Source: Apibacter raozihei
GTDB lineage: Bacteria; Bacteroidota; Bacteroidia; Flavobacteriales; Weeksellaceae
NCBI RefSeq assembly: GCF_004014855.1
Contig: NZ_CP034930.1
Span: 1,488,001 to 1,552,000 of the forward strand
DNA: 64,000 bases
Direction: 5' to 3'
Shown here: in pieces, positions 1 through 7,924 of the stretch
How positions within the stretch are numbered: position 1 is the stretch's first letter
How the letters are laid out: the number at the start of each line of letters is the position of its first letter
Made by a program: the position numbers and the translations under genes
Notes under the pieces: generated by a model
The model's input: only the letters and a program-made list of their open reading frames with translations
The model's database searches: none
What the model was told of the DNA's origin: nothing

Positions 1-348
1 TCCAAGTTGAGGATATTCATTTTTTAGCGTATTGAAACAATGAGGACAGGCGGTAACTATTTTTTTTATTTCATATGAATTCAAAACCTCTATATTCATT
101 ATAGCTTGCATTTGAAATAGAAATTCATTTCCTGCTCTCTTCGCCGGATCTCCTGTACACCCCTCTTCTTGGCCTAAAATAGCAAAATCTATTCTCGCTT
201 TTTGTAAAAGAGAGGCAAAAGCTTTAGTAATTTTTTTAGCTCTTTCATCAAAACTTCCTGAGCAGCCTACCCAAAATAAAACTTCCGGAGATTTTCCTTC
301 AGCAGCATATTCTGCCATTGTTTTTATCGGTTGAATATTAGATTCCAT
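1..348 (-). CDS. (Fe-S)-binding oxidoreductase with CCG domain, N-terminal part only
   Basis: Reading on the minus strand from ATG at 348 gives about 116 residues without a stop, and the gene leaves the window at base 1. It starts MESNIQPIKTMAEYAAEGKS and carries FWVGCSGSF, then EEGCTGDPAKR and TACPHCFNTLKNEYPQLG. This is the cysteine pattern of the CCG (cysteine-rich) domain found in heterodisulfide reductase subunit B and LutA/GlpC-like proteins. Such domains bind an unusual Fe-S cluster and pass electrons with a membrane partner. The neighbour 44 bp upstream is a membrane 4Fe-4S protein read in the same direction, so the two probably form one electron-transfer complex. The electron donor and acceptor are not known from sequence. 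Confidence 0.85.
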   Translation of the reverse strand, partial: MESNIQPIKTMAEYAAEGKSPEVLFWVGCSGSFDERAKKITKAFASLLQKARIDFAILGQEEGCTGDPAKRAGNEFLFQMQAIMNIEVLNSYEIKKIVTACPHCFNTLKNEYPQLG

Positions 349-392
349 AATTAAAATCAGATGTTAGGTTTTATGTTTACTCTTTTGAAAGT

Positions 393-1712
393 CTATTCAT
401 GAATCCAGTTTGCACGATCACTCTGACTAAATTGCCAAGGAGCGCTGTTGTTTTCCATGTTTGCCATCATCATATTCAATTCCTGAGGAGCTGCAGATTG
501 TTCCATTACCAGATAGCGGCGTAAATCTATAATTATTGATAAAGGATCAATCAGAACAGGACATGATTCAACACAGGCATTACAGGTAGTACAAGCCCAG
601 AGTTCTTCAGATGTAATGTAATCACCCAATAATTGCTTCCCGTCCTCGATAAAAATACCGTTTTTATTAATATTTTTGCCAATATCTTCAATGCGATCTC
701 TAACACTCATCATAATCTTTCTTGGAGAAAGTTTTTTTCCTGTTAAATTGGCAGGACAATTAGAGGTACATCTACCGCATTCAGTGCAAGTATAAGCATT
801 TAGTAATTGAATCCAAGACAAATCAGTAGCATCACTAGCTCCAAATTTTTCAGGAATAGTACCCTCAGGCGTGGCTGCATATGGATCTATGTTCGGATCC
901 ATCATAGATCTTACTTCTTTAGTTATTGCCTCTAAAGAATTTAGCTGGCCTTTTTTATTTAGGTTTGAAAAGTAAGTATTAGGAAAAGCAAATAATATAT
1001 GCAGGTGCTTAGAAAAGTAAAGATAATTCATGAAAAATAATATTCCAAGATAATGAAACCACCAGGACGACTTTTCAATAATTATAAGAGAATGCACAGA
1101 TAAACCGGAAAAAGCATTGCCTAAAATTAGATGACTTATTGGAAAATAACCCAAGGTCTCTCTATGATCCAGAAGTTGTAAGTTAATGTCAGCAGAGTTC
1201 ATAGACAATAATGCAAACATCATAACAAATTCTATGATTAATATTAAATTTCCGTCTATTTTCGGCCATCCTATAAGATCTCTGGAATTCAGTCTGGGTA
1301 CTTTAGTTATATTTCTTCTGATAAAAAAAACTGAAACAGAAATCATTACTGAAACGGCTAAAAAGTCAAGAGTAGCAGTTACAAAATTATACAGCTGAGT
1401 AGGTATAATATGCCCCAGATATCTATGAGTTCCAAAAATACCATCGATAAAAATTTCAATCAGCTCTACATTAACGATCAAAAATCCTAAATAGACAATT
1501 ATGTGGAAAAAACCTGCCACAGGCTTAGCCATCATTTTACCCTGCCCAATAGCAATACGAGCCATTAATTTCAATCTTACAGAAGGTTGATCGGAACGAT
1601 TAGATTTTTTCCCCAGAAGTATATTTCGTCGTATTCTTAAAAGATTGCGTACAAAAAGTCCAATTCCACCAATAGCAAAAGCTAAGAATAATATACTTCG
1701 TAGATATTCCAT
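393..1712 (-). CDS. membrane 4Fe-4S dicluster protein (HdrC/NarI-like electron transfer subunit)
   Basis: The 439-residue product begins with several hydrophobic segments (about residues 5-25, 65-90, 110-130, 155-175 and 215-235), resembling a nitrate-reductase-gamma-like membrane module. A cytosolic part follows with two four-cysteine motifs, CTECGRCTSNCPA and CTTCNACVESCPV, each able to bind a [4Fe-4S] cluster. This is the usual arrangement of Bacteroidota Fe-S oxidoreductases paired with a separate CCG-domain protein, and that protein is encoded directly downstream. Electrons probably move between the quinone pool and a soluble partner. The physiological substrate cannot be read from the sequence. 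Confidence 0.88.
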   Translation of the reverse strand: MEYLRSILFLAFAIGGIGLFVRNLLRIRRNILLGKKSNRSDQPSVRLKLMARIAIGQGKMMAKPVAGFFHIIVYLGFLIVNVELIEIFIDGIFGTHRYLGHIIPTQLYNFVTATLDFLAVSVMISVSVFFIRRNITKVPRLNSRDLIGWPKIDGNLILIIEFVMMFALLSMNSADINLQLLDHRETLGYFPISHLILGNAFSGLSVHSLIIIEKSSWWFHYLGILFFMNYLYFSKHLHILFAFPNTYFSNLNKKGQLNSLEAITKEVRSMMDPNIDPYAATPEGTIPEKFGASDATDLSWIQLLNAYTCTECGRCTSNCPANLTGKKLSPRKIMMSVRDRIEDIGKNINKNGIFIEDGKQLLGDYITSEELWACTTCNACVESCPVLIDPLSIIIDLRRYLVMEQSAAPQELNMMMANMENNSAPWQFSQSDRANWIHE

Positions 1713-1741
1713 GACATAATGGTTTTTATGGTTTTAAATTC

Positions 1742-2734
1742 CTATTCGTTCGGCAATTCGGATTTTTCGATAGTTTGTTTTTTGTCTTTATCTTTTCCTC
1801 CTCCAAAAACAGAAAAATGTACATATCTTTTTGGATTGGTTTTAAAATCATCTAATAGTACACTTAGATTTTTGGAAGCATCATTCAAATTGTTGTATAA
1901 TCCGTTGTCATTCATTAATTTACCTAGACTACCATTCCCTGAATTTATTTTCCCGGTGATTTGGTTAAGGTCATTTAATGTGCTTTCAAGTTTTTTTAAG
2001 GTCTGTTCAAAATCAGTTTGATTTAATTTATCTGCTACAGAACCGTATTTTTCAACAGTTGAATTTGTAGTAACCAACATTTTATTGGCATTATCTAAAG
2101 CAGTAGTTAGTTTAACGGAATTTCCGGAAATAAGGGCATTGGCATTTTTACCTAAAGAGTTAAATTCTGAAATAGCTAGATTTAAGTTGCTCAATGCTGT
2201 CTCTATATGATTTCTGTTTTTTTCATTAAGTAATTTATTGGTAGCTGCTAAAGTAGAGTCTAATCTCATTAATACATTATTGGCATTATTACTCAAAGGT
2301 TTTAATTCAGAACCGGCTAAATCCATGATTCCAGGAAGAATCATACCTTTTAAAGTATCACCGGATTTCGCTATTTCTGCATTATCTTCTGCCAGTAGTA
2401 AATTTATTTCAGCTCCATTCATTAAGCTGGTAACAATCTGGGCAACCGAATTTTTTGAAAATTTGAACTCTTTTTGTACACGTAATTCAACAAGGAAGGA
2501 AACATTATTATTTTTGGTAGGAATAGGCGTTATAGATTCTACCATACCCACTTTAAGACCATTAATGGATACGTTTTTAGATTTTGACAATCCTTCAACT
2601 TTATTAAATTTTACGTAATAAGAGTCTTGACTGGAAAATACATCTCTCCCTTTTAAAAATTGAAATAACCACCAAAAACTTAATAAAGATATGATTACAA
2701 TGATTCCTGCTTTAAATTCCTTTCTAATTTTCAC
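1742..2734 (-). CDS. MlaD/MCE family lipid-transport protein
   Basis: The 330-residue protein has one N-terminal membrane anchor (about residues 8-27), then an MCE/MlaD domain (about 38-115; YYVKFNKVEGLSKSKNVSING and a GxxVG-type turn), then a long helical region rich in Leu, Asn and Ser (about 140-300). MCE proteins form hexameric rings that carry phospholipids across the periplasm, usually with an ABC transporter. No mlaE or mlaF homologue is visible nearby, so any partner lies outside the window. The C-terminus is charged (KDKDKKQTIEKSELPNE). A TATATTTG-type -7 box lies about 20 bp before the start, suggesting its own promoter. Confidence 0.87.
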   Translation of the reverse strand: MKIRKEFKAGIIVIISLLSFWWLFQFLKGRDVFSSQDSYYVKFNKVEGLSKSKNVSINGLKVGMVESITPIPTKNNNVSFLVELRVQKEFKFSKNSVAQIVTSLMNGAEINLLLAEDNAEIAKSGDTLKGMILPGIMDLAGSELKPLSNNANNVLMRLDSTLAATNKLLNEKNRNHIETALSNLNLAISEFNSLGKNANALISGNSVKLTTALDNANKMLVTTNSTVEKYGSVADKLNQTDFEQTLKKLESTLNDLNQITGKINSGNGSLGKLMNDNGLYNNLNDASKNLSVLLDDFKTNPKRYVHFSVFGGGKDKDKKQTIEKSELPNE

Positions 2735-2753
2735 TTTTGAACAACTTTTTTGG

Positions 2754-2761
2754 CAAATATA
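2754..2761 (-). promoter_or_regulatory. -7 promoter box for the MlaD gene
   Basis: CAAATATA on the plus strand is TATATTTG on the minus strand, an exact match to the Bacteroidota -7 consensus TAnnTTTG. It lies 20 bp before the ATG at 2734. No clear -33 TTG was seen. Confidence 0.5.
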
Positions 2762-2997
2762 AAAATAAATAAAAAATATTAGAGGCTTTATTTTGCTTTT
2801 TATAAATTATTAAATGTTGCAGAATTACTAATTTACAGGATTTTATAATTTAAATCATTAAAAAAAAGGTAAAAGTTATTAGTTTGAGAAAGTATTCTTT
2901 CATAATTCTTCATAAAAAAAAATAAGGCACCAAATATTTGATAATAAATATGATAAATATGAGTAGTTGAAAAAAAAGAATATTTCAGTAAAAAAAA

Positions 2998-3029
2998 TTT
3001 GCAAGAACAGAAAAACTGCTCTATATTTG
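2998..3029 (+). promoter_or_regulatory. promoter of the tRNA-Gly/tRNA-Leu unit
   Basis: TTTG at 2998-3001 and TATATTTG at 3022-3029 are separated by 20 bp and match the Bacteroidota -33/-7 consensus. The predicted transcript would begin near 3034, about 30 bp before the first tRNA. The rest of 2762-3063 is AT-rich, with no supportable gene. Confidence 0.65.
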
Positions 3030-3063
3030 CAATCCAATTACGAGGAGAACGAAAGTTTGAAAC

Positions 3064-3136
<73 letters not shown>

Positions 3137-3169
3137 CAAAGTAGATATTTAAAATACAATAATACTGAG

Positions 3170-3253
3170 GCCCCGGTGGTGGAATTGGTAGACACGCAGG
3201 ACTTAAAATCCTGTGGCCATTAGGCTGTACGGGTTCAAGTCCCGTCTGGGGTA
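3170..3253 (+). tRNA. tRNA-Leu (anticodon UAA)
   Basis: The 84-nt class II tRNA has acceptor stem GCCCCGG/CTGGGGT, anticodon stem CAGGA/TCCTG with loop CTTAAAA, an extended variable arm (GGCCATTAGGCTG region), and T arm CGGGTTCAAGTCCCG. It lies 33 bp after tRNA-Gly and is followed by a strong terminator. Confidence 0.96.
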
Positions 3254-3260
3254 CTAAAAA

Positions 3261-3294
3261 ACCTTCAAAATTTAAAAATTTTGAAGGTTTTTTT
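3261..3294 (+). terminator. Rho-independent terminator of the tRNA unit
   Basis: The stem ACCTTCAAAATTT/AAATTTTGAAGGT (3261-3273 with 3276-3288) is followed by a T run. It begins 8 bp after tRNA-Leu. Confidence 0.85.
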
Positions 3295-3340
3295 ATAAGT
3301 AGAACATAAAATTGTAAATAAAAATGTTAAATATATATAA

Positions 3341-3375
3341 AATCCAACAGTGTAAATAGCTAGTTGGATTTTTTT
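3341..3375 (+). terminator. second hairpin with T run after the tRNA unit
   Basis: AATCCAAC (3341-3348) pairs with GTTGGATT (3363-3370), followed by TTTTT. It may be a backup terminator. Confidence 0.55.
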
Positions 3376-3441
3376 ATAAATAAAACAGTCTGCTGTATCT
3401 GTATATCACCTTAAAATAGAGATAGATTAGTACCTATACAA

Positions 3442-3729
3442 TTACTCAGATACTATCTCGTTTGAAAAATAAGTTATCCCATCACAAATTAAAGGGGTTA
3501 TTACATTTCCATAGGTGTATATTAATCTGTATTTTTCCTCTTTTTCTACCAAAGCCAAACCATTTGATAAATAACTTATCTCATCATAGATACAAGGGGT
3601 TATTGCTTTTCCGGTACTATCTATCAATCCATAGTTGGAATTTTTTCTTATTAAAAATATATCTTTAGGATTTTCTTGAGCAATTCCGAAAGTGAATAGG
3701 GTGAAAAAATAATAATGTAAAAAAACGAT
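3442..3729 (-). pseudogene. WG-repeat protein remnant without a start codon
   Basis: The open frame reads from a stop just upstream of 3729 to the stop at 3442. It begins with a hydrophobic signal-like stretch (IVFLHYYFFTLFTFGIAQE), then shows two WG-type repeats, NSNYGLIDSTGKAITPCIYD and YRLIYTYGNVITPLICD, each with the G-x-I/V-TP-x-x-x-D/Y pattern. The only ATG in frame (3627) lies inside the first repeat, and none precedes the signal-like segment. WG proteins are normally far longer, so this looks like a decayed exported protein. A short expressed gene from 3627 cannot be excluded. Confidence 0.6.
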
Positions 3730-3833
3730 TTATTTAATTAAAATTATGGTGTTTAAAATATACTTTTATATTAAGTTTAAAATAAAAATATTAATTTATA
3801 AGCTATAAATAGATTAATTTATAGCCATAGGCT

Positions 3834-5171
3834 TTACAATAAAACTCCTTGCAATATAAAGGATGCAATAGAGAAATAGATAATTAATCCGGTAACATCT
3901 ACCATAGTAGCAACAAAAGGTGCAGATGAGGTAGCAGGGTCGAGTTTAAATAACCTCAGTATAAACGGTATCATTGCACCGGATAATGTACCCCATAAAA
4001 CAATACCAATTAAAGAGATAGCCACGGTTAAACCTACTAAAGTCCAGTGTGGACCATAATCATAAAAATGTAGATTTTGCCATATGAGAATTCGTACAAA
4101 GCCTATAATACCAAGAGTGAGGCCTAAAAGAAGTCCTGAGAAAATTTCTTTCCTCATAACATACCACCAGTCTCTTAGGTTGATTTCTTTCAATGCCATA
4201 GCTCGAATGATTAAAGTGGCAGCCTGAGAACCAGAGTTTCCTCCACTGGAAATAATTAAAGGTACAAATAAGGCTAAAACGACAGCTTTTTCTATTTCTT
4301 CTTCAAAATGTACCATAGCACTGGCTGTAAGCATTTCTCCTAAAAATAAAATAATTAGCCATCCGGCACGTTTTTTAAATAAAGTTACCAGAGGAGTATC
4401 CCGATAAGGAATATCTAGGGCTTCAAGTCCCCCGAATTTTTGAATATCCTCAGTATCTCTTTCCTTAACAATATCCAGTATATCATCAACCGTAACAATG
4501 CCTACCAGTATTCCGGTTTCGGATACCACTGGCAAAGCTGTGCGGTCGTAGTCTTCAAAAACATGAATAGCTTCTTCCTGATTCATCATGCTTTGCAAGG
4601 CTATAAAATTATCATCTCCCAGTTCTTCCAGTTTAGTATCATCATCAGCTAAAAGTAATTTACCTATCTTGATATCATCTAAAAGTTTATCATTTTGATC
4701 AACAATATAAATAAAGTTTAATGTTTCAGCTTTTCTACCAAATTTTTTAATATGTTCAAGAGTGTGTTTAACTGTCCAGTATTTTTTAGCCTGAATATAG
4801 TTAGGGGTCATTAATCTTCCGACACTGTCTTCAGGATATCCCAGAAGTTGTAGCGCAATTTTTCTTTCATTTTCATCTAAAAGATTAATTGTATTTTTTA
4901 TAAGATCATCCGGAAGATCTACGAAAAAATCTGTACGGTCATCAGGAGCCATTTCATTTAAAAGATCAGCAATATCTTTTTTACCTAATCCATGAAGTAA
5001 TTCCTGTTGAATTTTCGGGTCCAGATAAGTGAAAACCTCAGTTTTCTGTGTTCTGGGCAATAAAAAGAAATTTAAGATACGATCTTTTTCATTTAATTCT
5101 TCTAATTGTTCCGCAATGTCATTTGGGTGAAGATCTTCTACAGGAGTGCCTTCAAAGATGTTTTTTTCCAT
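3834..5171 (-). CDS. mgtE: magnesium transporter MgtE
   Basis: The 445-residue product matches the MgtE layout and normal length. A cytosolic helical N domain (about residues 10-120, HPNDIAEQLEELNEKDR) is followed by two CBS domains (about 130-250, including GILVGIVTVDDILDI), a connecting helix, and five membrane helices (about 270-445) with the SSGGNSGSQAATLIIRAMAL segment that lines the pore. MgtE is a homodimeric inner-membrane Mg2+ channel gated by Mg2+ bound to the N and CBS domains. A TATATTTG -7 box lies about 40 bp upstream. It appears to be a single-gene unit. Confidence 0.95.
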   Translation of the reverse strand: MEKNIFEGTPVEDLHPNDIAEQLEELNEKDRILNFFLLPRTQKTEVFTYLDPKIQQELLHGLGKKDIADLLNEMAPDDRTDFFVDLPDDLIKNTINLLDENERKIALQLLGYPEDSVGRLMTPNYIQAKKYWTVKHTLEHIKKFGRKAETLNFIYIVDQNDKLLDDIKIGKLLLADDDTKLEELGDDNFIALQSMMNQEEAIHVFEDYDRTALPVVSETGILVGIVTVDDILDIVKERDTEDIQKFGGLEALDIPYRDTPLVTLFKKRAGWLIILFLGEMLTASAMVHFEEEIEKAVVLALFVPLIISSGGNSGSQAATLIIRAMALKEINLRDWWYVMRKEIFSGLLLGLTLGIIGFVRILIWQNLHFYDYGPHWTLVGLTVAISLIGIVLWGTLSGAMIPFILRLFKLDPATSSAPFVATMVDVTGLIIYFSIASFILQGVLL

Positions 5172-5209
5172 AGACTAACTATTTTAGATTTATTTTCGGA
5201 AGAGTTGTG

Positions 5210-5217
5210 CAAATATA
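5210..5217 (-). promoter_or_regulatory. -7 promoter box for mgtE
   Basis: CAAATATA on the plus strand reads TATATTTG on the minus strand, 39 bp before the mgtE ATG. Confidence 0.5.
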
Positions 5218-5265
5218 ATCCTATTTAACAACTGTACAGCATAACTGAGGGAATTAAATAAAAAA

Positions 5266-5679
5266 TTAACTGCCTCTGTAGGTAGAATAGCCGTAAGGAC
5301 TTAAAGTAATAGGGACATGATAATGTTTATTATCTTTTATTTCAAATACAATTTGAATATATGGATAAAACGTCTCTGTATTTTTACTTTTAAAGTATGA
5401 TTCCGTGTAAAAAGTTAAACGGTATAGGCCGGGATTTCCATTTTCACTAAATAAAGGAAGAAATGAGTTAATTCTCCCGTTCGCTTCAGTATAAAGCTTA
5501 TTAATGAATACCCATTCTCCATCAGGTGTAAGTCTGTCCAGATTTACTAAAACATTTGAGGCTGGAGTTCCGGAGGTAATATCAAGAATATGTGTACTTA
5601 ACTGAAACTTTTGTTCTTGTGAATAAATTGATAAGTATGTAAATACACATAAAATTAATAGAAAAAGTTTTTTTTTCAT
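5266..5679 (-). CDS. uraH: exported 5-hydroxyisourate hydrolase-like (transthyretin-family) protein
   Basis: The 137-residue protein starts with a signal peptide (MKKKLFLLILCVFTYLSIYS, cleavage likely before QEQ) and continues as a full transthyretin-like domain. The family signatures are LSTHILDITSGTPASNVLV at the start and YHVPITLSPYGYSTYRGS at the end. In HIU hydrolases the N-terminal His and the C-terminal Y-R-G-S form the active site, and both are present here. The known reaction hydrolyses 5-hydroxyisourate in urate breakdown. No other urate genes are near. The signal peptide implies action in the periplasm or outside the cell, so the true substrate is uncertain. Confidence 0.8.
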   Translation of the reverse strand: MKKKLFLLILCVFTYLSIYSQEQKFQLSTHILDITSGTPASNVLVNLDRLTPDGEWVFINKLYTEANGRINSFLPLFSENGNPGLYRLTFYTESYFKSKNTETFYPYIQIVFEIKDNKHYHVPITLSPYGYSTYRGS

Positions 5680-5762
5680 AATTCAATTTTTTTAAATTAG
5701 TAATGATAGACAAGAACTTATGTTAGTCAGTTAAATGAATAATTTTTATAACAGTAATTATG

Positions 5763-7028
5763 TTAAACTTCAAAATCTAAATTTTCAGAATCATCAAGTT
5801 CCAGCGCCTTAATGCTTTGTATGGCATTACCCGCTATACCTTTAATAGAACCATACATGGAGATGGTATTTTCAATAACTTTATCTATTTGTTTTTCTCT
5901 TTGAGACCAGCTTTTCATCATCATTCTTTTTTCTTTGACCAAGTCGTCTTGCATCTGGCTGAATCCTTCCACAATACCCTCTACCCGAAGTTTAAATTCA
6001 TTTCCTGTAAGGAAGTCATACAGCATTTCCATTTTGTCACCTTTATTTTCCTGTGATTTTAAAATGCTGCTGAATTGTATTATTGAATGTCTTAATACAG
6101 CACTAAGTCCTTTAAACTCTTCATAGGTGCAAATCCATATTCCCTCTTTCATCCCCATTCGCTCCATACCCTGGGGCATAACCTCAGTAACCAGTACACC
6201 TATATTAGCTTTCTTATCACGTATATCGTTTTTGAACTTCTCAATCCAAGTAGGTTGAAAGTCTTTAGTCCTTTTGCTTTCATAATAGATCGAACCACAA
6301 TTTTGAATTTCTCGGGTATTTACGATCTGAATACAATCAGCTCCTCTAACACCTTTTTTAATCTCTCCAATGCTGTCTAAAGGAAAATTTTGCATTAACC
6401 ATTCCTCTATTGCTAGTTCCTGAACTTCACCCTGTAATTGCATAGAACCTAATTCCTGCTTACGTTTCATTTCTTCCGTAAGTTTTTTTTGATCCTCAAG
6501 CTGTTTCAAAAGATCTTTAATTTTTAGCTCATTCTTTTCGTCTTCCAGCCTTCTTATTTTTTCCCTTTCCAGAGAAAGAAGTTCATTCATTTTTTTCTGA
6601 GATTCAGCCTCAATAGAAGCCCGCAATTCTTCTTTTTCCCTGTTAAGCTTATATATCTCCGCCTGCATTTTATTAAGTTCCTGTATTTTTTCAGATTTTT
6701 CTGCAAGTTCTTTTTCGTACAAGGAGATACGCTCTTTATTTTCGTCTTCTATTTTCTTCTTTAGTAAAGATTCAATTTCTAAGGTCTTTTCTTTTGTTAT
6801 TTTATTAAGCCTTTCCTGAAATAATTCATTCTCCTTCTTTTTTTTAGCCTCAAAATCTTCCTTTTCTTTTTCCAATAAAAGGTTTTTATCCTGTAGCTCT
6901 TTTTGAGAAACCATGAATTTTTCCTTATATTCTTTGCGGATAGTATCTTCCAATTGATGTTTCAGGATATCATTTACATCTATTTCAGTACCACAATTGG
7001 GGCATTTTATTTGAGTTTGCTGATTCAT
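5763..7028 (-). CDS. DUF2130 protein with N-terminal zinc ribbon and coiled coil
   Basis: The start at 7028 (MNQQTQIKCPNCGTEIDVND) is preferred over the ATG at 7064, because the latter lies inside a TATATTTG promoter box. The 421-residue protein has a CPNCG half zinc ribbon, a long charged coiled coil (about residues 25-190, rich in Glu and Lys), then a DUF2130 domain (about 200-400). That domain contains a PD-(D/E)XK-like core with GADCIQIVNTRE, then YYESKRTKDFQPTWIEKFK. Members are widespread and biochemically uncharacterised; a nucleic-acid role is plausible from the core only. It stands alone. Confidence 0.85.
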   Translation of the reverse strand: MNQQTQIKCPNCGTEIDVNDILKHQLEDTIRKEYKEKFMVSQKELQDKNLLLEKEKEDFEAKKKKENELFQERLNKITKEKTLEIESLLKKKIEDENKERISLYEKELAEKSEKIQELNKMQAEIYKLNREKEELRASIEAESQKKMNELLSLEREKIRRLEDEKNELKIKDLLKQLEDQKKLTEEMKRKQELGSMQLQGEVQELAIEEWLMQNFPLDSIGEIKKGVRGADCIQIVNTREIQNCGSIYYESKRTKDFQPTWIEKFKNDIRDKKANIGVLVTEVMPQGMERMGMKEGIWICTYEEFKGLSAVLRHSIIQFSSILKSQENKGDKMEMLYDFLTGNEFKLRVEGIVEGFSQMQDDLVKEKRMMMKSWSQREKQIDKVIENTISMYGSIKGIAGNAIQSIKALELDDSENLDFEV

Positions 7029-7061
7029 AAAGTTATAATCGTTGATTAAACATAGAGAAAT

Positions 7062-7069
7062 CAAATATA
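7062..7069 (-). promoter_or_regulatory. -7 promoter box for the DUF2130 gene
   Basis: CAAATATA on the plus strand reads TATATTTG on the minus strand, about 34 bp before the ATG at 7028. It overlaps the alternative ATG at 7064 and so argues against that start. Confidence 0.5.
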
Positions 7070-7187
7070 CAAAATATGTAAATGGTTTGTTTTTTAAACC
7101 TTCATAGTTTATACGCTAAGCATTTTCAAATATAGAATAAAGTAAAAGGTTTTTTATTAGTAACACGACATGCGCATTGTGTATAGA

Positions 7188-7904
7188 CTATTGTTCGAGT
7201 TCAATAATTAAATTTGTTTTTTCAGGAGATATTAAATATTCCTGAGCGTCATACTCAATAGAAACACTTTTTCTATCTGCAGAAATTATAGCTTCTGGAT
7301 GATTTACATGTTTTATTTTTTTCGGGAATTTATATAACACCTGATACTTGCCTCCCGTAAACATTTGTGTTAAATTTTGTGCTAAAGAATCAGTCTTCAT
7401 AGCATTTGAAACATACGAAGTTTTTACGAGACGAGAGGTATTCCAATCATAAGTACTTTTAGCCATAAACTCTGTATTTTCCCCCGGAGTATTTTTAGCA
7501 GAGTTTAATGTTTGCAGACCTTCTAACGCCTCATTAAGAGCTTTGCTATTAGTGAACATACCGTGTAATCTGATGAAAAATTCTTGCTTGTCTTCATCTT
7601 GATGCATAGTTATAGATAAAGGTTTCAGAGCAACTATTTTTTTTTGTTCCTTTAAAGGAAGTTTAGATATGCTGTCTTTTTGCATTTCAAGAAGATCTGA
7701 AAAAGAAATAGTAGAATCTTTTGTCATACCTTTAAAAGCAGACGATGAGGAAGTAGGAGCCATTTGCATGAAATTACTGCCATCAATGGTATATGAATAT
7801 TTAATACGACCATCCGGATGAAAAGTAATTTCTTCTGCAATGGAGCAACTTATAACTATCAAGGATAAAAAAGAAAATAGAAGTGAAAGAATGAATATTT
7901 TCAT
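7188..7904 (-). CDS. lipoprotein of unknown function
   Basis: The 238-residue product begins MKIFILSLLFSFLSLIVISC, a lipoprotein signal with the acylated Cys at residue 20. The rest is soluble and largely beta-strand plus loop, with an early ITFHPDGRIKYSYTIDGS segment and a mid-region DSISKLPLKEQKKIVALKP. I do not recognise a domain. It lies 20 bp downstream of the rhodanese lipoprotein gene in the same direction, so the two are probably co-transcribed and reside in the same membrane. Confidence 0.75.
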   Translation of the reverse strand: MKIFILSLLFSFLSLIVISCSIAEEITFHPDGRIKYSYTIDGSNFMQMAPTSSSSAFKGMTKDSTISFSDLLEMQKDSISKLPLKEQKKIVALKPLSITMHQDEDKQEFFIRLHGMFTNSKALNEALEGLQTLNSAKNTPGENTEFMAKSTYDWNTSRLVKTSYVSNAMKTDSLAQNLTQMFTGGKYQVLYKFPKKIKHVNHPEAIISADRKSVSIEYDAQEYLISPEKTNLIIELEQ

Positions 7905-7924
7905 GATATTAGGATTGTTTAAGG

